Shown here: positions 20,524 through 30,018 of the stretch, piece by piece
How the letters are laid out: each line of letters starts with the position of its first letter
Numbering within the stretch: the first letter of the stretch is position 1
NCBI GenBank assembly: GCA_018136815.1
Contig: CM030939.1
Location: forward strand, 2,116,808-2,180,807
DNA from: Isochrysis galbana
Taxonomy: Eukaryota > Haptophyta > Isochrysidales > Isochrysidaceae
Direction: 5' to 3'
Length of the DNA: 64,000 nucleotides
The notes under the pieces: model-generated
Database searches by the model: none
What the model was told of the DNA's origin: nothing
What the model saw: only the letters and a program-made list of their open reading frames with translations
Made by a program: the position numbers and the translations under genes

Positions 20524-21294
20524 ATGCTGCGCGTCTCGCGGCTGGCGACGGCGAGCGCCGCGCGACAAGGGCCGCTCCGCACGGCCGTGCTGCGCGCAAG
20601 CGTCCTCCCGCTCAGCTCGGGCGCCGGTGCGCCTAGCTCGATGGTGGAGCGGCTCGAGCAGATGGCTACTGCCCCATGGTACCGCTCAGGCTTCATGCGG
20701 CTTGTCGGCATGTTCTCCGATAAGCAGTTCCAGTGCGCTGCGGGGGAGGATCTCCATCGATTGTGCGTGCGTCAAGCCGAGGACTCTACCTTTTATGACC
20801 CGGTGCTGGGTGGTGTGGATCGAGAGCGCTTCTTCCCGCGCTTCCAGATCAAGGGGCTTCACTGCTGGCTCGTGCATGTTCGGACCCGTGAGATGCCGCG
20901 CGCAAAGTGCGAGCACCTCTTCACTGAACTGATGGAACGCTTTTGGGAGTACGACGCGATGCGTGACATCGTTGAAAATGAGGGTCTCGAGTTGATACAA
21001 GCTCTCAAGTATCAGAAGGAGCTACAAGTTGCGTGGCATGGCATGGTGCAATCGCTTGACATCGCCTTGAAGGTTGATCCTCCACGAGACGCGCTGGCAG
21101 AGGTGTTAAGGAGGAATATCTACGCAGGGCCCGAGGGGGAGTTGCCGAGCGATGCAGTGCCTGCGTCTCGTTGGTTGGCAGACTATCTGCTCGCTCAAAT
21201 AGCTCAAATGCGCACTCTCCCGGACGGGGAGGTTCTTCGTGGGCGTGTCTCATGGGCGCCGCCGCCATCCATGCGTGACTCGGGGAGCGAATAG
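20524..21294 (+). CDS. UQCC1: Ubiquinol-cytochrome c reductase assembly factor (UQCC1/CBP3 family)
   Basis: Mitochondrial assembly factor needed for cytochrome b of complex III. The single-exon frame has 256 codons. Residues 1-30 (MLRVSRLATASAARQGPLRT...) are rich in Arg/Ser/Ala without acids, a typical mitochondrial presequence. The ubiquinol-cytochrome c chaperone domain follows from about residue 70: FYDPVLGG, RFQIKGLHCWLVHVRTREMP, HLFTELMERFWEYD, then KYQKELQVAWHGMVQSLDIA. The length agrees with the family. The frame is open upstream on the same strand, but the Met at 20524 places the presequence correctly. No intron is needed. Confidence 0.88.
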   Translation: MLRVSRLATASAARQGPLRTAVLRASVLPLSSGAGAPSSMVERLEQMATAPWYRSGFMRLVGMFSDKQFQCAAGEDLHRLCVRQAEDSTFYDPVLGGVDRERFFPRFQIKGLHCWLVHVRTREMPRAKCEHLFTELMERFWEYDAMRDIVENEGLELIQALKYQKELQVAWHGMVQSLDIALKVDPPRDALAEVLRRNIYAGPEGELPSDAVPASRWLADYLLAQIAQMRTLPDGEVLRGRVSWAPPPSMRDSGSE

Positions 21295-23507
21295 CTCGTG
21301 TGCTCGCTGCCGACGGGAACTCTCAATGCGCAATCGTCGCATGCCTCCCCTGCTTCGTCTTAACGGGTTTAACCCCCTGCGGCAAGAGCGTGGTCGCATG
21401 AGCAGAACAATGGTTGCATTGACGTCACCGAAGGTCATCGTCGCTGGGTCTTGCTATGTGGGGATGTTTGTGATGCTCATTCTTTACTCATTCTTGTTGT
21501 TGTGGGTAGGGGGCTAGCCGCAGTCTAGAAACCGGCCATTCTTATATCGTCAGACGAATGTTAAGGGCGAACTACACAATGCATACCTCGTAGTCCCCAT
21601 CCTCGGCTGACCTCCTCGGCTCCCTTTTCGTTGCACATCTCACACCTCGCACATTGAGCATGAGCATGAGGCGGGCTAGAGGACGTCAAGACGGTCCACA
21701 CGCCATCACCAGCCTTGGACGACCTCTGCGGACTGAGTGAGAATCCATTCGCTATTCTTGGTCGCTATCCCTCTCGAGGTTGTTTCATTCACCGCTACTA
21801 AGGGTACGGGGGAGAGCCGCCCTAGGGGTTTCGTCCCTTAGAGAGGAGAGAGGCGCTTCTTCTTAAACCCAACCCCCCCCTTTGGCGTTGGCGTAATCTC
21901 TCTCCCGCTTTCGCCTTTCCCTTACCTGTACGGTTCGCCCCCAGCTCCACCCACCCCCTGTGCGGTCGCGTCCCTTTCGCCTTGTTGGGATCCACCCTCC
22001 CCCTTTTCCTTTTCCTTTGCTTTTTCACAGTGTACAGTGTTGAAAAAGGGGTGGCTCCGCCACCAACCACCAACCTCCGGCCTGAGCGTCCCGACGCCTC
22101 GAGGGTTCCAAGAATAGCTGAGGGATGGAGTTTGGAGTCATTCCATTTGGATTTGTTGTTTGTTGTTTTGCCACCCTCCTTGAACTATCGGATGCGAGCC
22201 GTCCCTCGGGGATCGGTACACGCCGCCTGCCACAGGAAACCTCGAAACCTCGAACACTGAGCCCCTAAGCCCTAAGTAGAGCACGAGGGGACGAGCCGCA
22301 AGGCAAGTGAGAGAGGGTGTTAAGGGACGCGGGCGCGGCTGCGAAGTAGACTTGCATGGTCGTACGTGCGGTGAGGATTTTAAGAAGTTTTTTTTTCAAT
22401 CTCCCAAAATAGCCCGCCACGCGTGGGGGAAGGGAGGGGGGCCACTCACCGACGCCATTGCCCTTCGTGGGGCGGGAGGGGGTTGTTCGGAAGGGGGAGG
22501 CGGCTGGCAGGGCAGGTAGGGGGGGATCCTGCGGAATCCTTGGACAACCAGGGGAGGTACGAAATCGTGGTTAAAATGAGTGAGTGACCGGGCTAATAGT
22601 TAAAAAGCCCCTGTTTGACCGCCCTAGCCCTAGCCCTAGTACCACGTTGGAAATTGTAGTCTTGTAAGAGGTCTTGTTGGCTAGCATCCCTAGCCACATA
22701 CACCGGACGAGCCATGCACCAACCGCGCACATCCCCATCGCGGGGTAGGGGCTCCGTTGCCGATGAGGGCTACGGTCCCTCAGCACTAGGATTAAACTAG
22801 GACAACAAGAAAACTCTGACAGTTTATCTTTGTATTCACATCGATCGCTTGTGAATTCCGAACACTAGGATTCTGAGATTGAGAGTGTGGCGGCTGGCGG
22901 CGAAGGCGGATGGAGCCGCTGGGCACTCCTGCGGGGGGAGTGGAGGCGGCAGCGTTCGCTTTGCTGGGCGGCGCGCGGGAGTACTTGGACCATCGTGCGT
23001 CGTCGGCGCTCGCGCTGCTTGGCTTCGCCGCCGGCGGTGCTCTGCCGCACCCGCTGAGCCATGCGGCACCGAGGCACCGCGAGGGGGAATGGGAGGAGAG
23101 AGACTGGGAAGGGGGGGGGAGGGAAGGAGGGAGGGCCAGGGGGTGAGAGAAGAGGGGGGGGAGGGGGAGAGAGAAGGGGTGGGCCAGGGGGAGAGAGAAT
23201 GGGGGGGGGAGGGAGGGAGGGAGAGACAGGGCAAGGGGGAGACGGGGAGAGGGAGGGAGGGAGGGGAGGAGATGTGGTGGAAGGAGCAGACGCACGGGTC
23301 TGGACGTAGGGAAGGCAAAGAGGAGGGGAGGCGGTGGGAAGAGAGGGATGAGGAGCGGTGGGGGGGGGGGGACGGCAGAGGGAGGCGGGGAGTAGGGAGA
23401 GGGGCGAGGTCGGTGGAGAGCACAAGCGTGACAAGGAGGGCGAGCACGGCGTTGGCGGCGAGGCGCGGCGGAAGAAGGTTGGCGGGCGAAAGGGAGACGG
23501 TTGCGGG
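21295..23507. other. Repeat-rich intergenic region
   Basis: No gene is recognised. A small frame within 21400-21517 contains a hydrophobic stretch (CYVGMFVMLILYSFLLLWV), but it overlaps the likely UQCC1 3' UTR and is not convincing. Present here are a retroposon tail (about 22340-22390), a copy of the dispersed TAGGGCGG terminus in inverse orientation (22611-22626) followed by three CCCTAG units, a dispersed repeat (22651-22821), and a 400-bp purine-rich tract (23095-23400). Confidence 0.6.
22651..22821. repeat. Dispersed repeat, uninterrupted copy with empty transposon site
   Basis: The sequence from TTGTAGTCTTGTAAGAGGT to GAAAACTCTGACA recurs at 62425-62477 plus 63602-63715, where it is interrupted. 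The TA at 22699-22700 corresponds to the insertion point of the 1.1-kb transposon in the other copy. Confidence 0.85.
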
Positions 23508-26294
23508 ATGAGGGGCGTAGAGGGTGAGCGTTGTCTTGAGCGGCGAAAGGAGGTCGAAAGAAGGAGTAGCTCGGAGCGGTCAGCCGCCATTGCGGCAGAT
23601 CTCGCGCTTGCGGGAAGTGCGCTGCGGTGCGCAGTGTGCCGGACCGCAGCGCTTGAGCTCACGCTGGCCGCCGACATTGTCTCCGAGGCTGCACACGGCG
23701 GGTTGAGCGAGGGTCAGAGGGCGATGCTATGGGTGGCGCCCTCAGTACTGTGTGAGCACATGGGATCCATCGGCTTGCTGGGGCACAGCACGCGCGTGCT
23801 GCACTGGGCGCGGCCAGTCTGCGAGGCGGCAACAACTCGCGGCGGTCCAGACGAGGCGCGGAGGCTCCGCTGGATGGTCTTGGAGGTGGCGACGAGCGTG
23901 GCCTTGCTCACAAACGGCACGCTGGCGGCCTTAATGTGCGATGGCTTTTGTGAAGCAAACGAGCAGCGATTGGGCGGCGAGGAGGGCACGCCGGCTGCGT
24001 TCACACAGTTAAAAGGATGGCCGGCACTACTGCAGCTTCTGCTCGATAGCGTCGGCGAGCCGCTGCAGCACAGCCTGCGCCACACCCTCGCGGCCAGCCG
24101 ACCGCAGAAGGGCAACAGACGCCGCCGCTCAACCAAGCGGCAGCCGGAGCGTGAGCGCTGGCGAGCGGGAGGCGGGATTGCTGAGGCGCTGCTGCTCTTT
24201 GGCGCATCTCGTTCCGACACAACAGCGGTCAAGATTGCTTGCGCGCTCGGTGTGTGTGGGCGCGTCGGGCGGGCGCCTCCTGATTCGGGGGCAATGGTCA
24301 ATGCGCTTCTCGAGGCGACACCGACGGAGCGTCTTGTTAGTGTGCTTGCCCCATCTCTCTCGGAGCCGGCCCCACTACGCGAGGCGGCGCAGTGGCTCCG
24401 CCAGCTGCATTGGGTGGATCATGCTGCAGCTGGGGCTGCGGGACACGGTGGCGCCTCAGCGCGCGACGGCTGGATGAGTGCCGTGCACGTGGCAGCTTTC
24501 ACACTCGACGAAGAGCTTGTGCGCGTGATGCTGATAGCCGACCCGTCCGCCGCGTTTCATACTGACACGCGGGGACGCACGCCACTGCACTACGCCGCGG
24601 CCGGCGCCGACCGGCTATTGATGCTAGTCTACATGTTCAGCGAGCAGCCCTTCCGCACGTGGCTGCGACTGCGCTCAGCGTCCGCCCTTCGGCACGCGCC
24701 GCCAGTCACGCAGGCCACCTTGATCGAGGAGCTGGAGGACGCCGCTGCTGCTACACTGAGGCAAGTGCTACGCGCGGTGGCGCGCGCCGGCGCCATAGCT
24801 GAGCGCTCCTCACAAGCAGTGGACCAGCTTGTAGTTGCAGCTGACAGGATGGGGCGCACAGCCATGCATTTTGCCGCCGCAGGGGGCTCAGTAATGCAGA
24901 TGGGGATCCTGCTGTGTGCGGTGACACCAGCCGAGCGGCACGCGCTCTTGGAGCGACGTGACATCGACGGACTAGATGCGATCTCGCTCGCCGCTGCCGC
25001 GGGCCATTCCCGTGCATCCCGCTGGCTCATTGACGCCGCTAAGGCGGAGGCGTGGCCCGCATGCGAGGGCGGCGACGCACGCGCCGCAAACCCCTACGCG
25101 ACATCAGCACACGTCAATGAGGCGGACTCTAGGCCGATGAACGACAGCCAAGCCCTTGCGGCAGCGCAGGCGCACGCCGAGGCGGTAGTGGCTCAGGCAG
25201 CCGCAGCGACCCGAGACGATATCGGTCGCTGCATGGATAACACTCCAGCGCTCCGCCAAGATATTGACGTTTGCGATCCTGAAACCGGCGCGCATCCGTT
25301 GTCGGACAAGCCGGCGCCAGGACTGGACAGGGGCACCGGCAATACGGAGGCTTCTGTTGGCGGACTTTGCGACCTGGAGGTGATATCCGCCAGCCAACCG
25401 GACGCCTTGCGGCGCGCTGCATTGCTCGGCCGGCCCGTGCTCGTGCGTGATGGCGCCGCCGATTGGCCCGCACCCGGTGCGCCGCTCACCCGCGACGAGC
25501 TGTTGTCGGTGTTGGGCGACTTCGAGTGGCAACCCCAGCTCTTGCTACGCGGAAGCAACACCACACGAAAGTTTCGTCGGAGGTCGAAGATTGACCGCTC
25601 ACTGCGCGCCTACCTCAAAGACGCGGCCGGCTACGCGCGTCCACTCCTCTTCAACCGGCCTCGCGACGTCGAGGCGATACGCATCCTGACCTCAATGGTG
25701 GGAGAGCCGCCGCATGTCGTGCCGCCCGAATGGCGCGAAGTGGGCGGCAACGCCGGGAGCACAGGCTTTGATGCCTTTGTTGGGCCCGCGGGTTCTGGCG
25801 TGCCGATGCACTGGCATGGCCCCGTGTGGAACGCACTCGTATTTGGGCGCAAGCTGTGGGCGTTCATGCCGCCCGACCGGTCGCGCTTCGCGCCCGATGG
25901 GCAGCACTCGCTCGATTCGGACTGGGTTGGCGACCTGCGGCGTGCGGCCAGGCGCACAGCGGACGTGCACGACACTCTTGAGGCCGAGATGCTCGCTGGG
26001 ATGCGTGCGAGAGGGGGACGCAATGGCGCCCCGGGACATCGAGCTTTTGAGATGGCCCATAAGACTCTCCTGTGCGTCCAAGACGCACAGGACGTCATCC
26101 TCGTGCCGAGCGGCTGGGGCCATTCGACAGTGTTTCTCAATGAGGGGATGGGCATCGGCGGCTTCTTGCAGCAACGAGATTCGCTCGGCCTACACATGCA
26201 AGTGCTGCACGCGCCGCGAGGCATCGGCTCTCTGCAAACGGCTGCAACCATACATGAACCCTGGCGGCAGAGTGTTGGCCCTGCCTTCTCGTGA
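23508..26294 (+). CDS. Ankyrin-repeat and JmjC/cupin-domain protein
   Basis: A long single-exon frame, 928 codons from the Met at 23508. The frame is open further upstream through a purine-rich tract that is unlikely to be coding. N-terminal 300 residues are helical and Leu/Ala-rich. Ankyrin repeats lie at about 24460-24660 (VHVAAFTLDEELVRVMLIAD, RGRTPLHYAAAGADRLLM) and 24840-25050 (GRTAMHFAAAGGSVMQMGIL, DAISLAAAAGHSRASRWL). A JmjC/cupin-like-8 domain fills the C-terminus: PVLVRDGAADWP, GVPMHWHGPVWNALVFGRK (HxH metal pair), then LVPSGWGHSTVFLNEG (distal His). The family contains 2-oxoglutarate and Fe(II)-dependent hydroxylases and demethylases. An HxH in place of the usual HxD/E is a deviation to check. 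The ankyrin repeats probably recruit a substrate. Confidence 0.85.
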   Translation: MRGVEGERCLERRKEVERRSSSERSAAIAADLALAGSALRCAVCRTAALELTLAADIVSEAAHGGLSEGQRAMLWVAPSVLCEHMGSIGLLGHSTRVLHWARPVCEAATTRGGPDEARRLRWMVLEVATSVALLTNGTLAALMCDGFCEANEQRLGGEEGTPAAFTQLKGWPALLQLLLDSVGEPLQHSLRHTLAASRPQKGNRRRRSTKRQPERERWRAGGGIAEALLLFGASRSDTTAVKIACALGVCGRVGRAPPDSGAMVNALLEATPTERLVSVLAPSLSEPAPLREAAQWLRQLHWVDHAAAGAAGHGGASARDGWMSAVHVAAFTLDEELVRVMLIADPSAAFHTDTRGRTPLHYAAAGADRLLMLVYMFSEQPFRTWLRLRSASALRHAPPVTQATLIEELEDAAAATLRQVLRAVARAGAIAERSSQAVDQLVVAADRMGRTAMHFAAAGGSVMQMGILLCAVTPAERHALLERRDIDGLDAISLAAAAGHSRASRWLIDAAKAEAWPACEGGDARAANPYATSAHVNEADSRPMNDSQALAAAQAHAEAVVAQAAAATRDDIGRCMDNTPALRQDIDVCDPETGAHPLSDKPAPGLDRGTGNTEASVGGLCDLEVISASQPDALRRAALLGRPVLVRDGAADWPAPGAPLTRDELLSVLGDFEWQPQLLLRGSNTTRKFRRRSKIDRSLRAYLKDAAGYARPLLFNRPRDVEAIRILTSMVGEPPHVVPPEWREVGGNAGSTGFDAFVGPAGSGVPMHWHGPVWNALVFGRKLWAFMPPDRSRFAPDGQHSLDSDWVGDLRRAARRTADVHDTLEAEMLAGMRARGGRNGAPGHRAFEMAHKTLLCVQDAQDVILVPSGWGHSTVFLNEGMGIGGFLQQRDSLGLHMQVLHAPRGIGSLQTAATIHEPWRQSVGPAFS

Positions 26295-27515
26295 GCGTCC
26301 GCAATCGCATAGCAAAGAGAATCTCATCAAAAATCCCCGCTACAAATACGGCATGAGGCAGTGTGCTTGCGTCACTCCTTGCACTACCCGCGCCCTAGCC
26401 TAGCCGTTCTCCACTTCACCCCTCTCTAGGTCCCTGTAGTCGAAATCGCTGGCGGTTGGGGGAGGACGCGCGCGCACTGCTTTGACCGGGGGAGTGAGAA
26501 GGGGGGCAAGAATTCGGATATCCCTCAATCAGGAGTCGATTCGCCCCGCGAGGGGCCAGCATCCGACCAGGGTCCTTTACGTGTATGCTCTAGGAGATTG
26601 CCTATGATATGCGTTCGTCAAACCGAGCTGTATCTGTATCTGTATCTCCGTATGCTATAGTTGGTTGCGATGGTTGTGGCTGTGCTGGGGCTTGGGCAAT
26701 GTGACGGGTGGAGGGAGAGGGGTCGAGAAACGAGCCCTGGCCCGCTGAGACATAAAGATGCCAACGGGGCCGATGTCGCATCCGCGATCGACCTTTTTGT
26801 TTTAGAAGTCGTTAGCGTTTCTATGTTCCCTCCTTGCAGGCTAGCCACTAGTCGCCGTCGCAGGGTCCTACATTCGCCCATTCGCCCTCTTTGCCCTCGC
26901 CTCCTTTGTCGCCTCCCTTGTCGCCTGCTTGCCCCTCACTTGGCTTACCTCCTTGCGTGCTCCTCGCGGTTTTTAGGCTAAGTCGCGCGTTCAGGTATCG
27001 CCGGTGCAAGGAACCGCCCCCTCCACCCACTCCTCCACCACCAACATTGCCACCCTCCTCCCCTCCACCCACTCCTCCACCACCAACATTGCCACCTCCC
27101 TCCCCTCCACCCTCCCCTCCACCCTCCCCTCCACCCTCCCCTCCTCCATCGTTACCACCTCCACCATCCCCTCCACCATCCCTACCACCCTCCCCTCCAC
27201 CCTCCCCTCCACCCTCCCCTCCACCCTCCCCTCCACCCTCCCCTCCGCCACCATCGTTGCCACCTCCCTCCCCTCCGCCACCCCCTCCTCCTTCTTGGCC
27301 GGATTCGCCTCAATGGTCAGCAATCACGGTTTCTTTCAACCAAATGCTAGACAGCCGAACACGCACACATGTGACAATATTCAGTTCTGGCTGGCTGGAT
27401 TTCTTGTCCCGTGTTGGCCTGGTGCCATGGCATCTTGTCGGGAGGAAGGCGCGCGCTTTTATAATGGTTTCGTGCGCCCCACATAGCGGGCTTGTTTTTT
27501 TGTCACGAAGCCCCC
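26295..27515. other. Intergenic region with a 12-nt minisatellite
   Basis: From 27020 to 27290 lies an imperfect tandem array of a 12-nt unit (CCCTCCACCCTC and variants). All three plus frames stay open through it; one reads SPPP repeats, another Thr/Leu/Pro. The SPPP frame could suggest a hydroxyproline-rich wall-type protein, but there is no signal peptide or flanking domain, so I treat it as non-coding. Confidence 0.55.
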
Positions 27516-28250
27516 TCATTGGGTGACCAAATGGAGGAGCTGGTGTTGCGTCAAGTTGATGACGAGAGTTCTGTCATCACTGTTGATGACGAGTTTGGAG
27601 ATGATGTTTGGATTCATGAACTTGCTCGTCAGGGTAGGAATCAGCTGACTACCAAGCTGTTGGCATTCCAGCGTTAGGTTGGGCACGTGCTCAAACATAC
27701 TGGTGACCCTAGTCACGTCCTGAGCCGTGATTGTGGATGTATCAAACCATTTGGCCTTCATCCCTTGCTCGTGGATGTAAAGGCCTATCCGATGCAAGAT
27801 TCCAGTGAAGATGGGTGGCACATCCTGTATGACCAATGACGGGAATCTCACCATCGCTTCTTCTTGTGTAATGTAGCATTTGGTAATTGTATTAGGAGAC
27901 GACAGTGTCAAGTATGACAAGGAGTACGTTGCATTCACTTCCTGGTTGTGTCGTTGCGTCAGGATACTTTCAAAGAGATTCATGTCGTCCTCCATCTGAG
28001 ATATGTAGAGGAATTCGAGGGACTGTGGCAGATATTGTACGAAGTCGAACGTAAACTTGTGTACATTGAGAGATTTGAGATTAGGGAACTTGTACTGTGG
28101 GAGTGGGGACGATAGGATAGTGAGATCCAGATGTGTGACGGTCTGCATGATGGGTAGGTGCGCCAGACATTCTTCATGCTTGATCACAAGCTCATATATG
28201 GTCTGCCCGCCCTGTTGGAGAATTTGATTGGAGAGAGAATGGTTGTCCAT
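27516..28250 (-). CDS. Leucine-rich-repeat-like protein, AT-richer than its surroundings
   Basis: 244 codons from the Met at 28250 (MDNHSLSNQILQQGGQTIYE). The frame is open further upstream, but that part turns Arg/Pro-rich and looks non-coding. The middle shows LRR-like periodicity: VTHLDLTILSSPLPQYKFPN, LKSLNVHKFTFDFVQYLPQS, LEFLYISQ. The C-terminus ends in LTLECQQLG and LVINLTQHQLLHLVTQ, continuing the pattern. Ile, Thr, Asn and Gln are frequent, and codon use is much more A/T-ending than in neighbouring genes. I do not recognise a specific family; FNIP/F-box-type LRR proteins are one possibility. A recent acquisition or a relaxed gene would explain the composition. Confidence 0.55.
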   Translation of the reverse strand: MDNHSLSNQILQQGGQTIYELVIKHEECLAHLPIMQTVTHLDLTILSSPLPQYKFPNLKSLNVHKFTFDFVQYLPQSLEFLYISQMEDDMNLFESILTQRHNQEVNATYSLSYLTLSSPNTITKCYITQEEAMVRFPSLVIQDVPPIFTGILHRIGLYIHEQGMKAKWFDTSTITAQDVTRVTSMFEHVPNLTLECQQLGSQLIPTLTSKFMNPNIISKLVINSDDRTLVINLTQHQLLHLVTQ

Positions 28251-28584
28251 GGTCTGTGCGAAAGAAGTTCGTGTCCGTGCGAAGACTTCTGTGAAAGCAA
28301 TGGGAAGCACGAGGAGAAGAATGGATCTTTGTGCCGGTCCAATGCGACGGGGGAAAAGAGAGGGAGAAGAAGGTGGCGTCAATGAGCGGCGGGCGAGGGG
28401 GGCGGTGCGGGTGGGGCGGCAGTGTCGAAATGCGCGGGGTGTCAGAATGCGCGGGAGAAGTGGCGAGCGCGGAGGGAGAGGGGCAGTTCTGAAAGCGCGC
28501 ACCAGGCTCTTGACAAAAAAACGATCGCTTTCAAAGGAAGTCGATCAATTTTCTTTGGAGGGAAACCAACATGGGATGAGATAT

Positions 28585-28745
28585 CGTGATTTCAACGATA
28601 TATCCACCCTGCCCCAAATCGAGTGAATGGAGTCAGACCACGTGTGTGTTTCAACATGTGAAGTGTCAAGTTGACTCAAGTAACCTCTAGGTGACAATGA
28701 AAGGTGTTAGCAGGGATGGGGATAATTGAACGCTTTTGGTTTGGG
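28585..28745. repeat. Dispersed ~150-bp repeat, copy 2
   Basis: Counterpart of 17830-18000. It lies in the 5' flank of the LRR-like gene. Confidence 0.75.
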
Positions 28746-28749
28746 GAGC

Positions 28750-29452
28750 GGCGGCGCGCTCCATGGCGACCAACTATAAAGTTAGTTGACCCCCGTGCAC
28801 TACTAGGGGGATAGGGGTGAAGGGCTTAGATATGGTCCGGTGGCCCGCGCCCTCCCCCCGGTGATCCGTTCCCCCCGTCCTCCTCTGCCTACCGGGCTGG
28901 TGGCGGCCTCAGACCCGACTTATCCTGTAAACAGGTGCGGGACTTACATATTTTTCGGTGAGCGGAGCTCTCGCTCCGCCCACCCCCTCCTCCGCGCTCT
29001 CTCTCCCCTCTCCTGCAGGCACGCGCGATGGCGCGCCTGCGACAGCCCTGCAGCTGCCCCTGGCGACCCCTGGAGGCTCCTGGAGGCCAGCTCAAGGGGC
29101 AGAGGAGGCTGGGGCTGGCCCTTGGCCTCCCCTGCCTCTCCCTCGCTGGCGCTCCTTGGCCTCAGGGGCCCCCACTCTGCACCTGTCTGCCTGTCGACCA
29201 GGGGGGGAGGGGGGTTTGGAGCGATGGGCTGGCCACGACAGGCCAGGACGCGCGAGGCAGGCGAGCCTGCCAGGGAGAGAGTGGGCCAGCATGGCAGTCT
29301 GCTCCTGGCAAGGCCATCAGGCATGCCAGGAGCATGGGTGGTTCCTCCCCCATGGCAGGGGAGGAGTGGAGAGAGGGGGGGGCTCGTGCCCCCCCATGGG
29401 CGAACTAAGTATAAACTTAGTTGTGCGCGGTAAGAATATAAAAAATTTTTTT
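28750..29452 (-). mobile_element. Composite retroposon C, body inverted relative to its tail
   Basis: The body of the A/B family lies in minus orientation between two hairpins (28770-28789 and 29403-29423). At the left it is joined to a second 5' end (hairpin plus CCATGGAGCGCGCCGCCGC) like that at 57027. At the right it is joined to a plus-oriented tail TGCGCGGTAAGAATATAAAA with a T-run (to 29452). A body inverted relative to the tail is what twin priming produces in LINE integration. No clear target duplication was found. Confidence 0.7.
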
Positions 29453-30018
29453 AGTAGTTGCTTGTGTGTGGGCATGTGTGAATGCGTTGTTCAATCGCGC
29501 AATCCGCACGACAACCTCAAGACCGCAAGCATCATCAACCACCAGCCCCGCCAAATTTAGACTGGCATCAAAACGTAAGACGATGAGCTCATTGACACTG
29601 CTCGATCCGCGCACGGTATAGTAGTCCTCGTGCTCTTGTCCGTTGTCATCACCCTCGGTTCTTCCCCCCTTCTCCCGTGCAATCGGATGCACCAATGGGC
29701 GCTCACTCTATGTACTTCCAGAGGATGATTCGAAGCGGTCTTCCCGAATCCATTCACCCCAGGCACGAGCAAGCTGGCGCTGCAAACGTTTACCGGACAC
29801 CGTCATTACCGCCAAGTAGAGCGGCGACTTTGAGCAACGATGTGGGTAGTGGACGCGCATAGAGTTGACATTTGGCCTTGTGGCGGCCAAAACACTTGTT
29901 CCTACAAGAAAGCTATTGTCTTTGATTACAAGACTCGTGGCGTGACGCACAGCCTGGAGAAGAGCTGCATATCCACGTAAAGCTTGAACTTGAATTCAGC
30001 GGCAGTCGCCCTTCCGCC
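29453..30018 (-). CDS. Unrecognised minus-strand ORFs, possible gene fragment
   Basis: Two minus-strand frames of ordinary composition follow each other: 29950-29708 (MRHATSLVIKDNSFLVGTSV and onward) and 29695-29453 (YYTVRGSSSVNELIVLRFDA and onward). They could be two exons of one protein whose end was cut by the retroposon at 29452. No family is recognised and no splice pair is certain. Confidence 0.25.

Noticed and set aside
22618..22642. Three CCCTAG units as a telomere remnant
   Set aside because: Too few units, and the first overlaps the dispersed transposon terminus; no telomere context.
22792..23677. Long minus frames (up to 270 codons) over the purine tract
   Set aside because: Pro/Ser/Leu low complexity complementary to a GA/G tract; the true gene starts on the plus strand.
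26891..27526. SPPP-rich plus frame, like a cell-wall hydroxyproline-rich protein
   Set aside because: All three frames are open across the 12-nt minisatellite, there is no signal peptide and no flanking domain.
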